A DNA stretch of 10,184 nucleotides. It comes from an uncultured Desulfovibrio sp. Lineage in GTDB: Bacteria > Desulfobacterota > Desulfovibrionia > Desulfovibrionales > Desulfovibrionaceae. Every line of letters begins with the position of its first letter. The stretch's first letter is position 1. The position numbers and the translations under genes were made by a program. This document shows, piece by piece, positions 5,060-10,184 of the stretch. The stretch covers positions 1-10,184 of the forward strand of contig CALBAX010000065.1 in NCBI GenBank assembly GCA_937926875.1, written 5' to 3'. The notes under the pieces were generated by a model that had not been told where the DNA came from, ran no database searches, and saw only the letters and a program-made list of their open reading frames with translations.

Positions 5060-5065
5060 TATCGC

Positions 5066-9202
<4,137 letters not shown>

Positions 9203-9211
9203 TCCATGGAT

Positions 9212-9248
9212 GCGCCGGGCATCACGCCACCGCGCGGTGCCCGGCAGC
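9212..9248 (+). other. GC-rich hairpin in the rpoB-rpoC spacer
   Basis: GCCGGGCA (9214-9221) pairs exactly with TGCCCGGC (9238-9245). The stem extends past a bulged A (9246) by GC/GC (9212-9213 / 9247-9248). The 16-nt loop overlaps the self-complementary CACCGCGCGGTG (9228-9239), which offers an alternative fold. No T tract follows, so it is not a normal terminator. It could be a processing or stability element within the rpoBC mRNA. Confidence 0.5.
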
Positions 9249-9322
9249 GCCATTCCCCGGGACGGAGCGTCAACCATACGCCACAACGACTGTAACGAGC
9301 TTTTGACAAGCAAGGTAGATAT

Positions 9323-10184
<862 letters not shown>

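Larger units (their letters stand above)
4496..5065 (+). other. 570-bp region without a gene, upstream of rpoB
   Basis: I find no credible gene. Short open frames on both strands lack ribosome binding sites and recognisable protein sequence. Two further T7 runs (4559-4565, 4610-4616) are present. ACAGCCTGC occurs twice (4636-4644, 4649-4657), with a near copy inside GCACAGCCCTGC (4502-4513). A GCAAAA/TTTTGC hairpin (4729-4734 / 4742-4747) is seen. Candidate promoters are weak. TTGACG (4569-4574) with TACAAA (4590-4595) has a 15-bp spacer. TTGCAA (4727-4732) with TATGTC (4750-4755) has 17 bp. A TATAGA (4923-4928) lacks a well-spaced -35. The region most likely holds the rpoB promoter and leader. 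Confidence 0.6.

Noticed and set aside
4997..5065. Longer rpoB start at the ATG at 4997
   Set aside because: The 23 extra residues are not conserved. GAGG at 5056 with ATG 5066 gives the expected MGQLTKQFGKI start.
9303..9308. TTGACA as a promoter for rpoC
   Set aside because: No -10 box is found at a suitable spacing. The positions fall on the ribosome binding site and first codons of rpoC.

Overview
The window is a GC-rich stretch of core bacterial chromosome. All genes lie on the + strand, in the order tuf (3' part) - rpmG - tRNA-Trp - secE - nusG - rplK - rplA - rplJ - rplL - rpoB - rpoC (5' part). This is the classical ribosomal protein / RNA polymerase cluster. The gene order, with rpmG and a tRNA-Trp gene between tuf and secE, and the protein sequences (RpoB starting MGQLTKQFGKINV, 1378 residues; L33 starting MRVNIILACTECKRRNY) suggest a sulfate-reducing deltaproteobacterium of the Desulfovibrio group. 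That assignment is from memory of the family, not from a search.

Region 1 (2-1994) holds translation and secretion genes: elongation factor Tu, ribosomal protein L33, tRNA-Trp(CCA), the SecE subunit of the translocon, and transcription factor NusG. Spacing is tight: 4 nt from tuf to rpmG, 23 nt from the tRNA to secE, 8 nt from secE to nusG. A perfect GC hairpin without a U tract sits between rpmG and the tRNA.

Region 2 (1995-4495) holds the large-subunit stalk genes: L11 and L1, then L10 and L7/L12. Each gene pair is preceded by RNA structure. There is an 11-bp hairpin before rplK. Before rplJ comes a 12-bp inverted repeat, a well-matched L10 leader (the autoregulatory site for the L10-L12 complex), and a small hairpin that holds the rplJ ribosome binding site in its loop and the GTG start in its stem. 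A strong intrinsic terminator closes rplL.

Region 3 (4496-10184) holds the RNA polymerase genes. A 570-bp stretch with no credible gene separates the rplL terminator from rpoB and ends in a bulged stem-loop just upstream of the rpoB ribosome binding site. rpoB is complete. A 120-bp spacer with a GC-rich hairpin leads to rpoC, which runs off the window.

The genes supply ribosome assembly (L33, L11, L1, L10, L12), ribosome function (EF-Tu, tRNA), transcription elongation (NusG, beta, beta') and protein export (SecE). The coding content is ordinary housekeeping. No mobile element, CRISPR array, defence system or new gene family is visible. What deserves attention is the non-coding structure: how rpoBC is uncoupled from rplJL, the layered control region before rplJ, and an unusual residue in the tRNA D-loop.
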